64,000 bases of DNA from Ascaris suum (taxonomy: Eukaryota > Nematoda > Chromadorea > Rhabditida > Ascarididae), in assembly GCA_013433145.1 (NCBI GenBank), contig CM024174.1:5728336-5792335 (forward strand), written 5' to 3'. The notes beneath the pieces were generated by a model, which was not told the origin of the DNA, made no database searches, and saw only the letters and a list, made by a program, of their open reading frames with translations. Numbering within the stretch: position 1 is the stretch's first letter; each line of letters opens with the position of its first letter. The position numbers and the translations under genes are program-made. This document shows, piece by piece, positions 32,401-44,402 of this stretch.

Positions 32401-35400
32401 AATAAATATACGTTATTTTTGGCAGACGTTTTGGGCAACTGTGAATTTACAACGTGAATTGGAACCATGTTCAAAGCTTGGACTTGAAATTGCAAAATTT
32501 CTACGGAAATCTCATCGCAGCGTTTCCTCCACTTTGCTTTCGATAAAGAAGCAACGCTAGAGGAGTAACAAACTACGCCGCCGTAGCAGACGAGTTTTAG
32601 AATAATATTCCACCTGTTTTTATGACGCATTAAAAGGCAATGAGGAGAGATCCACAAAAATACGGCTGGTTGCCTCCAGCCAGTAGATGTTGGGAAGGAC
32701 AGAGTGGTGGAAGACATTTTGGAGTTTTATGCCGACAAAGAAAAATATAGACAATTACTTGTACAAGCTGTTTCTCTCCGAGAAGATATGATCAAAACTT
32801 CCTTCTCCTCCTCGGATGGCTCTGTTCCCAAGATAGAGCCTCTTCACATGGCATGAATGATAGGTCAGTCCTGTATATCGCAGAAATAACCAATGATAGC
32901 AGCTTTTTAGGTTGTTAGCATTTGATTGTGCCAATAATAGAAGCGATTGCCATGTGCAGGATTTATTAAGACGCTTGCCACTCTTCTTCAATCCAAACGA
33001 TTTACACATAGAAAAGGCAAGTGGTTGTTTAGCCTTTGCGTGGACACTACTCCTATTGTTCATCTGACAAGCCCATGTCCAAAAGTCGTAGGTAAACAGC
33101 AGTATTATGGAAGACTATGACTCATTTCAACAGAAGAAGACATCCTTAGACCTGAATTGAACTTTGTTCTTATTGTGCCTTAGTTGGGGTCAGGCTTAAT
33201 CTCCACCTAATCAAATGCGCCACAATTGGCATTTGTTGCATGGTAAAAAGGAGAACTGAGGAACCCACCGAGACAAAGTCAAAGCAGAAAATTTATTTAT
33301 AGGCATGAAAGGAGAAGTTTGAGAGAATTATTGTCTCAAGCAGAACTTTTTCGCAAAAGTAATAGCTACCAAATGCTGTGATGACGTCTCAGTTTGGCAA
33401 CGCTATGTACTGATGAGTTAATGAGAATAACAAATCACAGAAAAGGTCTTGAAAACTCAGAACCAACATAAACTGCAGCTTGTTGCCATCCATTTAATTG
33501 ATTCTTTTTCTCTCGAAATCTCGAAAAAAAAAAAACAAAATTTCAACAACAAGCCTCAGAGGTGCAACCGTCTTCAGAGAGGTGCGACATTTTCACCGAG
33601 ATCATCGCGAGAGGAGTCACATGTGTGGGATCGCATGTCACTTGCCAGCCCTTAGAATCTCAGCCGTATAGCATCTTTTTCAGCTGCCAGGTAACGGGCA
33701 TAACAGTGAAACCGGAGCTATATTTTGCAATTGGTGACATTCTAAAACAAATGTTCTCTCATTAGAACTAGATTCTCACAAACTGAAATTTCCGCTTGGC
33801 GTTCTCGTGGCATTAAAAGATAAAGGCATGTTATAATCTGCACAGACGCCGGATTTATTTTAAAAATATACCGAACAGCGGCTCCATAGAAAATCTACAC
33901 TAGAAGACAATCCCAAAAAGCTGGAAGGGAAGTTCTAGGCAATGGCGCCTGCAATAAATGAGATGTTGTTTCGACCGAACCCAAACGCTATTGAACTTAT
34001 CACGTTCTATTCGTAGCTATGTGGACGGCATTGAAGCCACGGGCAGAAACACGATCAAAGTAGAAACCACTTCATGGTCTTAGCACCTCGCCACCCTTAC
34101 TTGAATTCTCTTCATGCACAAGCACTCGAACGTCAAACCTGTCGTCATGAGTATCTGCGAATGTTCCGTAGGTTGTGAAACTCACAACTTGAAACGATTT
34201 TAGGCCGCGAAATATTATTTGAAACACGAAATCCTGATGTGTTACTTTATCTGTTAGCGCGATATGCACTGGAACTATCAGTATTTTCTTCCGTTGCAAA
34301 CTCAATCCACTCAAAGTCATCTGACCGCTCTCTTACGCGCTTTCCACTCCGATCGACAGTAGCTGCACTAAAATTTTTATCCAGCATGACCAATAAAAAC
34401 TTTTGGTGCAGCTACATTAAACTATTCAAGAAAGCTGACGAATTTTTTGAGCCCTGGCATAAGATTCTGCGGTATTTTGGAATGCAAAAAAAAACCATAT
34501 GTAGATTGGAACAAAAATTCCATGTAAATTTTGTACTACTTCATATTACTCTCATTGCTTTCTTTTGCTTACCGCACTACTATTATAGTAGCAACTTATT
34601 AATACTGATAGCTACTTGGTACTACGCTATTCAATTATAATAATGCTGTTTAGTAATACTATCAATACCGCTTGCGGGCATTATTAATGTGGATAATAAT
34701 ACTAAAACTACCGCTAATGTTTAGGAATGCTACTAGTGTTTACTGCTGCAATTTGCTTGGACATTAGTACTTAAAAATAGCAGTAATATTAGTGCCTAGA
34801 ACTGCTAATTATTAGTGATAGAAATGCAGGAATTCAGCAGCAACAACAACGGCACTTTTGCTGTAGGTACTAGTAAATAGTACTATCTATGGTGGCATTG
34901 CCGGTAAGTGTGTTGTTAGTCCTGACAGTGACATAAGTTTGAATAAAAAGAAGAATTAGCGGCGGTGCTAAGAAAAATTGTAAGTGAGCAGTAGCATCAT
35001 GCAGGCGTTTAGTTGTATTTACGGTGATAAGAATTGGTTCCAACAATAATTGGCAAACTAGGAAGCATTATAGCAGTGAGATATCTGATGATACCCGAAA
35101 TCACTCATTATGTGGCCATTATTCGGCAATCGCTTTCCATCGACTTGCCATGACCACAGAATTTCGGTGGCCATGGGAAGAAATATCGTTTGATGGCAGT
35201 CGACTGCAATAACTTAGACCACGAGCTTTACCTCTAAATCTTTAAAAGATTTGACTTCACACAGGAGTGCGAGATAGCACTTTCACACATCACAGTTCTG
35301 GGTGAGGTGTAATATTTGAATGCCTAGAGGAACTGAATGCTGAGAAGCTGCTAAGTGAAGCAGCGTTGACAAACTTAAAGTGCGAACTTGCCCTTTCTTG

Positions 35401-35899
35401 CCTCATTAGCGACCCTGTTTATGCACACTAAGAGTTTCACTACTCTTCCAGTGGCGCATTCATTCCTTCGTCCATCAACCGCCTCAGTAAATCTCATGAA
35501 GTGGATGTTTATTTTCACATGAAATAGGCCTTAATATGTGTTTATTTTGTCAGGAATGGACCATTCCGAGGAAATTCTTTTGTATTTCCTTAAAACTCAA
35601 AATCAAAGAAACGTGTTTAATTATTACTTCGATGATTATCAGGCGTGAATGAGAATGGAAGGCAGCCTCAGATTTACACTCGTCTGTAATTTCGATTAAT
35701 TGTTTGATTCATATTTTATCGATTGTAATAAGTACCTAAACAGATCTGAGCATTATATTACAAAGTGGCCCCGGATATTCAGATGAGTGAATTTCTGCAG
35801 AAATGTGACTGCAGAGATGCACTCGTGATCATCTTCATTATATCTCTGAGAATGTTTTGAATCGTCTTATGGTTCTTTTACTTCTTGCATCAAAAAATT

Positions 35900-35984
35900 T
35901 TGAGATTCTAAACGTCTTGCAGTGTACTGCAGCCACAAACTGAAAACTGTTTTTAGCTTGAGATTCTAAATGATTTTGCAGTGT
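35900..35984. repeat. Imperfect tandem duplication, step 58-59 bp
   Basis: TTGAGATTCTAAA or TTGAGATTCTAAAC followed by TTGCAGTGT occurs at 35900-35925 and at 35958-35984, with a few differences. A diverged local duplication. Confidence 0.75.
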
Positions 35985-38982
35985 GATCGATACATGTGGA
36001 TTAATAGAAATAAATTATAGGGTAATATTATGTAGATTCAGATTAAAATATCACTGTGTCAAATTTTAAGCTAATGTTGAAATTATTCATTTGATGCGAT
36101 AGGCATAAGATTGCTGAAGAAATAATGCTGATAAGTTGACCTTTGGATACTCCCTTATTCTATACACAGTCTATCTACATAGATTGACCATTCTTGTCTC
36201 CTTCTCTCCCGATTAGGTTTTCATGAGAAGAATTTTCGAGAGCGCATTATCAACTAGCGTCAAGGACGCCCATTTAATGGGAACGAGTGCTAATAGCTGC
36301 TCGACGTAAAGCGGTCTGATTGGTCATTCGTTTAATCGAACTAAGAGGAAGATGGCGACGACGATATAGACGACCAAGATGATGACGGGCAGCAGCAACG
36401 ACTCATTAAATATGAGGCGTGAGGGAAGAGAAAAGCGACGATTAAACGGCATGAGAATAAGTGACAGTGATAGAATTTGATGCAAACGTTTTTTAGTATT
36501 TCAAATCATTTTTCGCTGCACTGAACAACGCTTCGCATCACTTATATGTTGGCGTTTTCGTTAAAGTTCAGCAGTGAAGAAATCCAACCGACTAACCATC
36601 GAAGTGAAATACGTTTAAAATCCTCTACATCTTCACACGTGGTTGCTGAGAAGAAATGCGTATTTCTATGAAAGCGTTGGTTTGATCTTCGATGAAAAGT
36701 ACCACTGCCAGGATATCGTTTTAGAAGGGGACTCCAAAGAGGACTGCAAATGGATTGAGCAAATTACGCAACAAGTGCAGCTTTCTAACTCTAAATTATT
36801 GAAAGCATTGAACGCATTTGCGAGCACCATCCGTGCTCAACACTTTTTTCTTCTCTTAAAAATCTGTCAGCCATCAAAGCACCTGATTGCCTCGATAACG
36901 TTACATCGACAAGTTTCAAGCTGCAATATCTGGTTGTCTTCATCAATCGCGTCTTAAAGCAATATGCTGACCTCTGTATTACCGTACTAAACAACTGAGG
37001 CTACCGCTACTAAAAGTTCTCGATGGTCATCCTATAAGCGTGTCGAATGCAAAAGCGGCACAAAAAAAGTAAGCTGTATACTGTTGCATCGACAAGCAGC
37101 ATTTGTTACAGTTGTCGCGCAATAAGAAGCGTCCGTTATATTGATTCGTGAGTATTTCATGCAACGATTATAAAATGAATTTAACTTTTCCGCTAGCATT
37201 AACTTAATTTGCTTTCTCAACTCTTAGCACACTAATTTTTTATGAATATAAAAGTTAGTGCTGGAATTATTGTGCTCTAATGGGTTAGAGTGTATAACAA
37301 ATGCTACAAAATTTTGTTAGAGTAGCATTATTCTACGCTATTTGCTAGTAGATGCAGCAGTTACTTTTTAAAGAGTAATATCAAACCAATCTTGAAAAAT
37401 TCTCTGAAAAATGAATCAGCCGCTTACTTTTTCTTTGCTAACTACCTAAGGAGATTAACTTTGATATATCCAAAAAGGCATTTTTAACACGTCGACTGAA
37501 CTAGTGCTTGAACATCCGTTCTCCATCCCGAAATCTATCTATGCTAATAAGACACTGACGGTGAGGAAGTGCCAGCTGGTTAAGTGCTTACAAGAGAGAA
37601 CTGCTTTACTCTATGCGTTTCTAAGAGGTGTGCGCATACATTGCTGATCGCAGTTGAAAAAGGAATGGCTAGGCGGCTTTGGTGACATAATTTCAATTAG
37701 CAGGCCGTATGTTGTTAGCCGAATTATGATCATCATTAAGTGGCTCTGTGTCACACTCTATGGAACGATTTCTTGTTATAGCTGCCGCTTACGATGTTGC
37801 TCGCAAGGTCGTAACTTGGCCTCTTCATAGCATAATTGCTTAGTCCCTTCCCCTGAAAACCGAATGATAGGGACTCGAGATCTGGATAGGTATTGTTATT
37901 TTGTCTTTCGACTCTCATTTTTCACTCATGATGTCTGCAGTAGGTTCTAATGACTAATTGAATTCTCATGAGAAAAGGCGAATGTTTGGATTTCAAGTTA
38001 AATGTGCTTTCCACTTTTAACCATTGTTGCAGTGGCAATCATATATATGAGGGTGATTTATTTTTTAGCAGATTCGCTTCTAGTTCACGTTCCTGAGGTA
38101 ACAGCATCCTCTACCAGTCGTTTCAGTCGATCTCCAAAACCCATCGTCAGTTTCACTGTTTAAGTAGCTTTTATCTCAAAATCAACTAATAGGTTGATAT
38201 TTATATTGAAGCATTCAGGAGCAAATCAAATTCATTGTTGTTCGAGAAATGAAATAATTTCGTTGCCAAAATTTTCAGTTTCATGCATCTACTTGTAATT
38301 CCGAAAACCTCGTATAGGCTTGTCAGTGAATTTTGAATACAGCTTAACAGATATTCGAGTATTCTTGCAAGTGATATCTGCTCGCCAATGAAAGGTGTCT
38401 TCGTAAATATTCTCAAACAAGAGCATCGAAAGAGTTCTTTTCTTTGCTATTATAAAAAAGTGAATTTCCGTTTTGTTTTTTGACTCTCCGACATATTGTA
38501 CGATGTAAGCGAGGTATCATAAATACGTTTACAATGATATTTTATACCTCATTTGAATGGATCGAATTTAGGAAAAAAATGACGTCATCAGTAAGCGCCA
38601 ACCTATCTAAGTGGGCGGATTAAAAGCAATTTGAGAAAAAGCATGTTTTGTACTTTCATTGGAGCAATGGAAACAAAAGATCTCATTGGGCAGTTAATGG
38701 TGTCATTCAACATAGCAGTAAGAATGCTGTGAAGTCATACTTTTGCACGCACAGTTACATTGTTTTTTAGCAACTGAGGACGCGTGTTGTATTTATTAAA
38801 CCCCCTATCAGCCCCTCCCTCACCTTCCTCGTCAGCCTTTGCCCTCCTCCACTTCAATCGTTGACTCTTTCCTTCACCCCCCATATATAAAAACCTGCTC
38901 ATGTTCGCAGAAATAAAATCTGCATGAACTTTTCTATACAACATTAATCTCCTTTGACAGTTAGCAAAAGATACTAGACTTG

Positions 38983-38985
<3 letters not shown>

Positions 38986-39054
<69 letters not shown>
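38986..39054. repeat. (TA)n microsatellite, 69 bp
   Basis: The third pure TA dinucleotide tract, about 34 units. It lies about 100 bases after a C-rich pyrimidine tract (38800-38885). Frames across it encode Tyr-Ile runs and are not genes. Confidence 0.99.
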
Positions 39055-39057
<3 letters not shown>

Positions 39058-39934
39058 TTGCGTTTTTATGATGTTTATACATTCCCATGTACTCAAGCAA
39101 TATCTTGAGATGACAGTGGACAATCTGCCACCTACTTCATTTGTCAGCTCCTAATTTCAGATTTTTGCGTTCAATTCTGATTCGATTACTGATTGAAGTT
39201 CTACAGTTCTAAACTCCACATTGAATTCTTATCGTTTAATGAGTGTTTCTCAGCAGTTATCCTCATAACTCCGATGAAGTTTGTCAGATGTACGAGTAAT
39301 AAAAGAAAATTGTAAATGAAAAAAGTTAGTTAAGCCATCCTCTTTCACCAGTACCTACTATGAATCCTTTGCTTGACATAGGCATGATGAAACTTTCATA
39401 AAATGTTATAAGTGTTTGTTATAATGTTATAAATAGAGTACCAACTATATGGGTTTCTGATTTCAAAAAAAAAAAAAGAAAAAAAACATTGCACATTTTT
39501 GATTAAAACTCCATTTATTTGAAGATGAATGTGATGAGAAATTGAAAAAAAAAAAAGCGCGATGTAGAGATTTTTAGCTTCTTATAGTGGATAATCGCTA
39601 CTTTATTGCACACTTAAAACTTTCGAACTTCACCTCAGATGAACGAAATGTTTTCAAGTGATAAAATCGACAGTATCAGCAAATGACAGGGTGACCTCTA
39701 TAGATACCTATCGCTAAGGGTAGTAAATTGTTTGCTAAATATTTTTGTGTGAACGCGCTGTCTCATTTTATAAGAAAACGAGTCATACTGAAATGAAAAA
39801 CTGCGATTTTATAAGTTGGCATATGCGAACAATTTTAGCATAACGATTGCGCTCTTTGTAAGTAAACCTTTCAAGGCTGACATAATGTTAATAAAATTGC
39901 CGTTTTTTTCTGCAGCAGTTTAACCGATCGTTGG

Positions 39935-40057
39935 TTTTAGCTGCAAATATCATACTGTTTCAAAAACTTCAATACGACCAAATATGCAATTTGGGATTTT
40001 AGCTGCAAACATTGTAATATTTCAAAAAATTGGACATAACCACATATGTAATTTGGA
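39935..40057. repeat. Diverged tandem duplication, unit about 62 bp
   Basis: TTTTAGCTGCAAA starts both copies (39935 and 39997). Each continues with a TTTCAAAAA word, a CGACCA or AACCA word, and AATATGCAATTTGG or ACATATGTAATTTGG. The copies differ at many sites, so the duplication is old. Confidence 0.85.
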
Positions 40058-40297
40058 AAATAGTCTATTTTGATGAACCAGGCATATGCATTCATCTATG
40101 CAAATTACTTTAGGAGGAAGTCGGCTAACTAAAACGTTCCTTAAATAACTACTAAGTTATCTATAGAATATTAGTATTCTCTATTTGTTATTCACACAAA
40201 TCAGTTAGGAGTCAGTAACCAATTGGCGCCTCGCTGTTTATTGTCAAAGGAAAAACACTTGACGAAAGGTTAAATATTCGGGACACGTTGATATGTT

Positions 40298-40447
40298 ATG
40301 GGACAGTTTGCCGCGAACTTTTTGTTCCTATTTACCTACGCCTCCATCAACGTCAAGCTTTGCTGGGCAATAGATATCGCTGCTGGCAGACGGCTTCACT
40401 ACGAAGTGCATCGCATTTGCGCTTCAATAGTGGGTCTGCTTAGCTAA
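40298..40447 (+). CDS. Speculative 49-residue ORF
   Basis: ATG to TAA in a locally GC-richer stretch. It begins MGQFAANFLFLFTYASI and has a hydrophobic N-terminal third that could act as a signal or membrane segment. It contains two cysteines (residues 22 and 41). No family is recognised and there is no transcription or splice evidence. It is listed because its composition differs from its surroundings. Chance is a good explanation. Confidence 0.1.
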   Translation: MGQFAANFLFLFTYASINVKLCWAIDIAAGRRLHYEVHRICASIVGLLS

Positions 40448-41569
40448 ACTCAAACTGCCAAATAGCTGACTATTCGATGCTTCGTGGAAGCAGTAAGTTC
40501 CTCGCTTTCCTCTCCTTCAATAGTTTATCTTCTTCTATACCCGCCGGAAACTTGGCGATAACTTTCATAAAGAGAAATATATTGGCATGTTTTTAGCTGA
40601 ATGGAAAATGTTTCATATTGGCAACAAAATAAATAATTTAAACAAGAACAATGTTATGTGTAATGTTGAACGTTCGCGAAATTTGCGTTGCAAAAGTTCT
40701 CAAGTAATCGTTATTAGAAGAGATTTCTTTGCAAAATTGACCCCTCTTTTGCATCGATGAAACTCACTACATAAAGTTTTTAAAGAAGAATGACAAAGAA
40801 TATTATTATTTCCCTGAAAAAATCCCTTGATCTTCAAAAATTGGAAATTTTGTTCGTAAAGCATATTCGCGTAATGTCATAGCTGTCATATTTATGCTTG
40901 TCCATGTCCGTCTGCCCAAATCTAAAGCTGCAAAATTTGGTGAGTATAATGTCCACAACACATTAACCATTTAGGTTGACCACTGCCACTGACCACTCGT
41001 TCAGGCCTGAATATGGGCATTTAACCTGGTACGTTTTTAGAAATGACTTGTATTCAGTGATTACAGAAATCCTGCTTATACTTCGCAAGTTATTAGCGCA
41101 ACGTTCCACACCTATAATATTTTAATTACTGCAAACTTTTTAGAGAGTATTTATGCGAACAATCGAATCAGCTCGAATATGAGTGCGTTATGATGCATAT
41201 TTCTATGGTATTTCATACAATCGGCTGGATTGTTGAGTGGGATTATAAAAATGCGTTTCATAGCAGCTCCTCTGTCACCCTTTCACTACTCGTCAAGTTC
41301 GTATCTGCAATGAAAGTTTTACATCAGTAGAAACATAAGAAATTTGAATTTTAGAATGAACGCGTTGTATGTGATGTGTGCCATATCTCATCAACATATG
41401 CATAGCACACAGCAACTTTGGCTGGAATGAAGTTTGCGAGTGTTGTGCGCATTTGCAAGCATGCTTTATAAAAGTGCCATATAAAAGTGCCGCAATTGCA
41501 AAATAAAAGTCCATGAGTATGTAGGTGTGTATCTGTTTATAGGCAGATTAGGCCACTAAAAATTATTAT

Positions 41570-41598
41570 GCTACTAAAAATAGAGTACTTTTAGTAGC
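41570..41598. repeat. Perfect 10-bp hairpin abutting a direct repeat
   Basis: GCTACTAAAA (41570-41579), a nine-base loop, then TTTTAGTAGC (41589-41598). A further partial copy of the left arm (CCACTAAAAA) lies just upstream at 41553. The right arm overlaps the start of the 30-base direct repeat described next. Confidence 0.85.
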
Positions 41599-41858
41599 GC
41601 TTTATGAAATCGAGTGACTAGTATTTTCGACTCGGCGACCATTGGACATACGAGCACTCATTTAGCAAATTTGATTCGTATAATATACGCGCGAATTGGC
41701 CTCTCCGCGTCATAATTCGCATTAATCGCCATGTTTTGAAGGGAATTGTGCACATGAAAATTGAAAAAAAAATTGCTTAGATTTAATACATATTGGATTT
41801 GGATGTTATATTGCTCGGGTCACAGCCAAGTAGCGCTCGGTGAAATCGAGTGACTAGT
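41593..41858. repeat. Pair of 30-bp direct repeats 236 bp apart
   Basis: 41593-41622 and 41829-41858 share AGTAGCGCT, three differing bases, then TGAAATCGAGTGACTAGT. Such a conserved pair in otherwise unique DNA could be the ends of a small insertion, a duplicated protein-binding site, or the junctions of a tandem duplication whose interior has been lost. Confidence 0.85.
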
Positions 41859-43698
41859 TAAACGAAACGCGGACGTCGCGCCAGCTATCTCGATTCTTTT
41901 TATTTAAATATCTTAAATGAATTTCACCTTCTTCGGTTTTCCATATTTTCAAAAAAATCGAAAAATTTGGTCGCACAAAAGATGACCGATCCATTAATTG
42001 AGCAAACAAATTTAAAATGAATTTGAACAAAATAAAATGCCTTCTGCGCATTTCTTAATGCGAAAAAAATTCTAATGAAATAGTGAACGATAAATTAAAA
42101 AAGGAGCCTGCTCTATCGCATTGGTATCCAATGAAATTTAATCAACGCATCTAAATGTCTATTGAACGGAGCGATTTTATAACGACATTGCACAAGCGCA
42201 CAAATGAATGCGTAGTGACGCGAACCTAAGCCTAACAAACTCATGCATATAACGCTATTCGAAAGTGGCAAACTATCTTGTAGCTTCCAAACAATCCGTT
42301 TAAAGATCGTGAGATTTTCAGAGAGAAGGAAGGTGATCTAGTGATGGATTTTTCAGTAGCAGACTGGAAATTGTGCGGTAGCGAATGAAGTTCTTGTTGA
42401 TGAGTCTATCTATGTTCTCTATTTGGCATAAATTAAACCAAGAAGTTGCAAAATTTCTGCTTTCATGCGAACAACAGTATTAATAATGACCTTTATTTCA
42501 CTTATTTTTAATCTTTATTTTGTTTTTTTAAAGCTTTCCATTCTCTCCACTGCCTGTTGCACTATATGAGCTAATGTCTGATGTTAGGCTTATCCAATTT
42601 TATATTGTTGGCTGTTTATTTGAAATTAAATTCGTTTATTAAGTTCAAGAAGAAAAGAAATTGAATCATTGAAAAAGCGTTTTATGAGTTCACTAGTTAT
42701 TTCTTAAACGACAAGATATTGGCAAAACACATTCCACGAACGTCATGTTTAGTTGTCAGCTATAGATACTGCTAAATTCGGATCACATGGGAATTCTCTT
42801 CTTTTTTTTCTTCAGCTTTTCTTATGGCAACAATCTCGAAGAATCGAATATTTTGTCGAGTAAAAACTAGACCGCCACTTAGAAGAACACTCACATAGCA
42901 GACGAGTGGGGCGTAGCTACATATGACAATACCTCCTCGCGGTCTCATTGTTGCCGCAATGCTCGATACTTTTGATTTAGTTGTGGGAACAGTGGAAAAA
43001 ATTTTCTGCATTTCGATATTCTTGAGTCGAGGACTCGATTTCTTAAAGTCATTCCTTTTCTGAATTAAGCTCACAAAACAAAATATTTTATTGTTATCTT
43101 CGAGCTGGAATCCTCAACGCCTCGAACATCGCTATAAATTCTTCATAGTGTTTATTTATGAATGTACAAAGCCGGCGAAAAGCATCGTAGGTATTATATC
43201 ATTGTGAAAGACAGAAGACGAGCTATTTGCACCACATGTAGCTGAGCTGACGAATTCTTGGCGTTATTGAGAGTGCAAATAAGTCCTGTAAATGAGCACT
43301 TTGAACAGCAATAAGCGGTGATTCGGTTGTTTTATCACGCTTCACGCAGTCGAAGAAAGATTTGTCTGTGAAATTTTGGTGAATGAGAAATAATTGAGTA
43401 TTTGAATAGAAGCATATACTTGCGCCATGTGCTATATATCGAAATGAGGCATTTAATCCAAAAATATGGATTCAAAAAGTTTGATAGTTGCAATTTGCAA
43501 GTGCTTGAATCTGAAATTATATATGTGATTAAATTTAAAAATATTGGCTAATTCCAAAATTCAAACTGAACAGCGTTTTGCATGCATCAATTTACAGAAT
43601 GTAAATTTAATAATGATCCACTTTTTTTCTTACAAATATGTATGATGCATATTGGCGCAGGCGCCTATTAAATTCCTATGTTATAATGATGAATTCGC

Positions 43699-43759
43699 GA
43701 GGTGGAGGAGGAAGGAAAAGGAGAGGTGGGGAGGAGGGAAGGAGGAGGAGGAAGAAAGG
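43699..43759 (+). repeat. Polypurine (GGA-rich) tract
   Basis: About 60 bases almost entirely A and G on the + strand (GGAGGA and GGGAGG words). It is capable of triplex or G-quadruplex structures. It is a minus-orientation counterpart of the many CCCTCC tracts in the window. Confidence 0.9.
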
Positions 43760-44362
43760 TCGATCTGAGAAGGCAGAGATCTTCTGTTCGCGAACTTTTT
43801 GACAACATCTCCTATGAGCGATTCATTTTAATGTTTAGGAAAATGTTTTTGCCCGAGTTTTTTCCTGATTATTATCCCACTGCACTCGGCTTATTTAAAA
43901 AACTACACGAAAGTGCACTTCATTTTTTTTTCATGATCTATTTTTCTTCACTTCCAAATTCTTCAAAGGGAATCGCAGTTTTCAAATTGCATGCTTGCCT
44001 CCAAACGCACTTTTCAATATTGACTGTGGTCAATGTGCATTTTATAATAAGATTCACTCTACGACATGCAACTTACGTGATGGCATGAGAAAGATCCAGG
44101 AGTACAATTTTTGCAAAGAAACCATTTGATGCAGCACCTCATAAATAATCAGCTTTTTCAAATTTGGCGGAAAATTCGCTTTTTATCTCTCATTCAACTT
44201 AGTGCTGAAAGAATCGCCTTATTCAACTCGCAAGAGCAGTTATCTTTCTGCTGCTTGTCCCGTTGGTACAAACGGACCTTTTCGACACATCATGAAGGAA
44301 TTTTAACGTGCCGACATCACTAAACGATTGCAGTTCAACTAGGCAGAATAAACTCGAAGCGA

Positions 44363-44402
44363 TTCTTTCTTTCTTTCTTTCTCTCCTTGTCTCTCTCTCT
44401 CT
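44363..44402. repeat. (TTCT)n and (CT)n microsatellite
   Basis: A four-unit TTCT/TTTC run leading through CTCTCCTTGT into a CT run. A pure pyrimidine strand apart from one G. Confidence 0.95.

Larger units (their letters stand above)
28289..38985. other. Non-coding region with several medium ORFs
   Basis: 10.7 kb with no recognised gene. It contains a cluster of 120-135-codon open frames: 28929-29336 (+), 31679-32044 (+), 32310-32717 (-) and 34239-34640 (+). It also has smaller frames at 32755-33063 (-), 34072-34320 (-) and 36643-36957 (+). None shows a known motif. An AT-rich stretch at 34590-34800 is dense in TACT/AATA words. Confidence 0.4.

Noticed and set aside
32310..33063. Two minus-strand frames (135 and 102 codons) considered as exons of one gene
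   Set aside because: No shared family, and I could not find a consistent acceptor-donor pair joining them.
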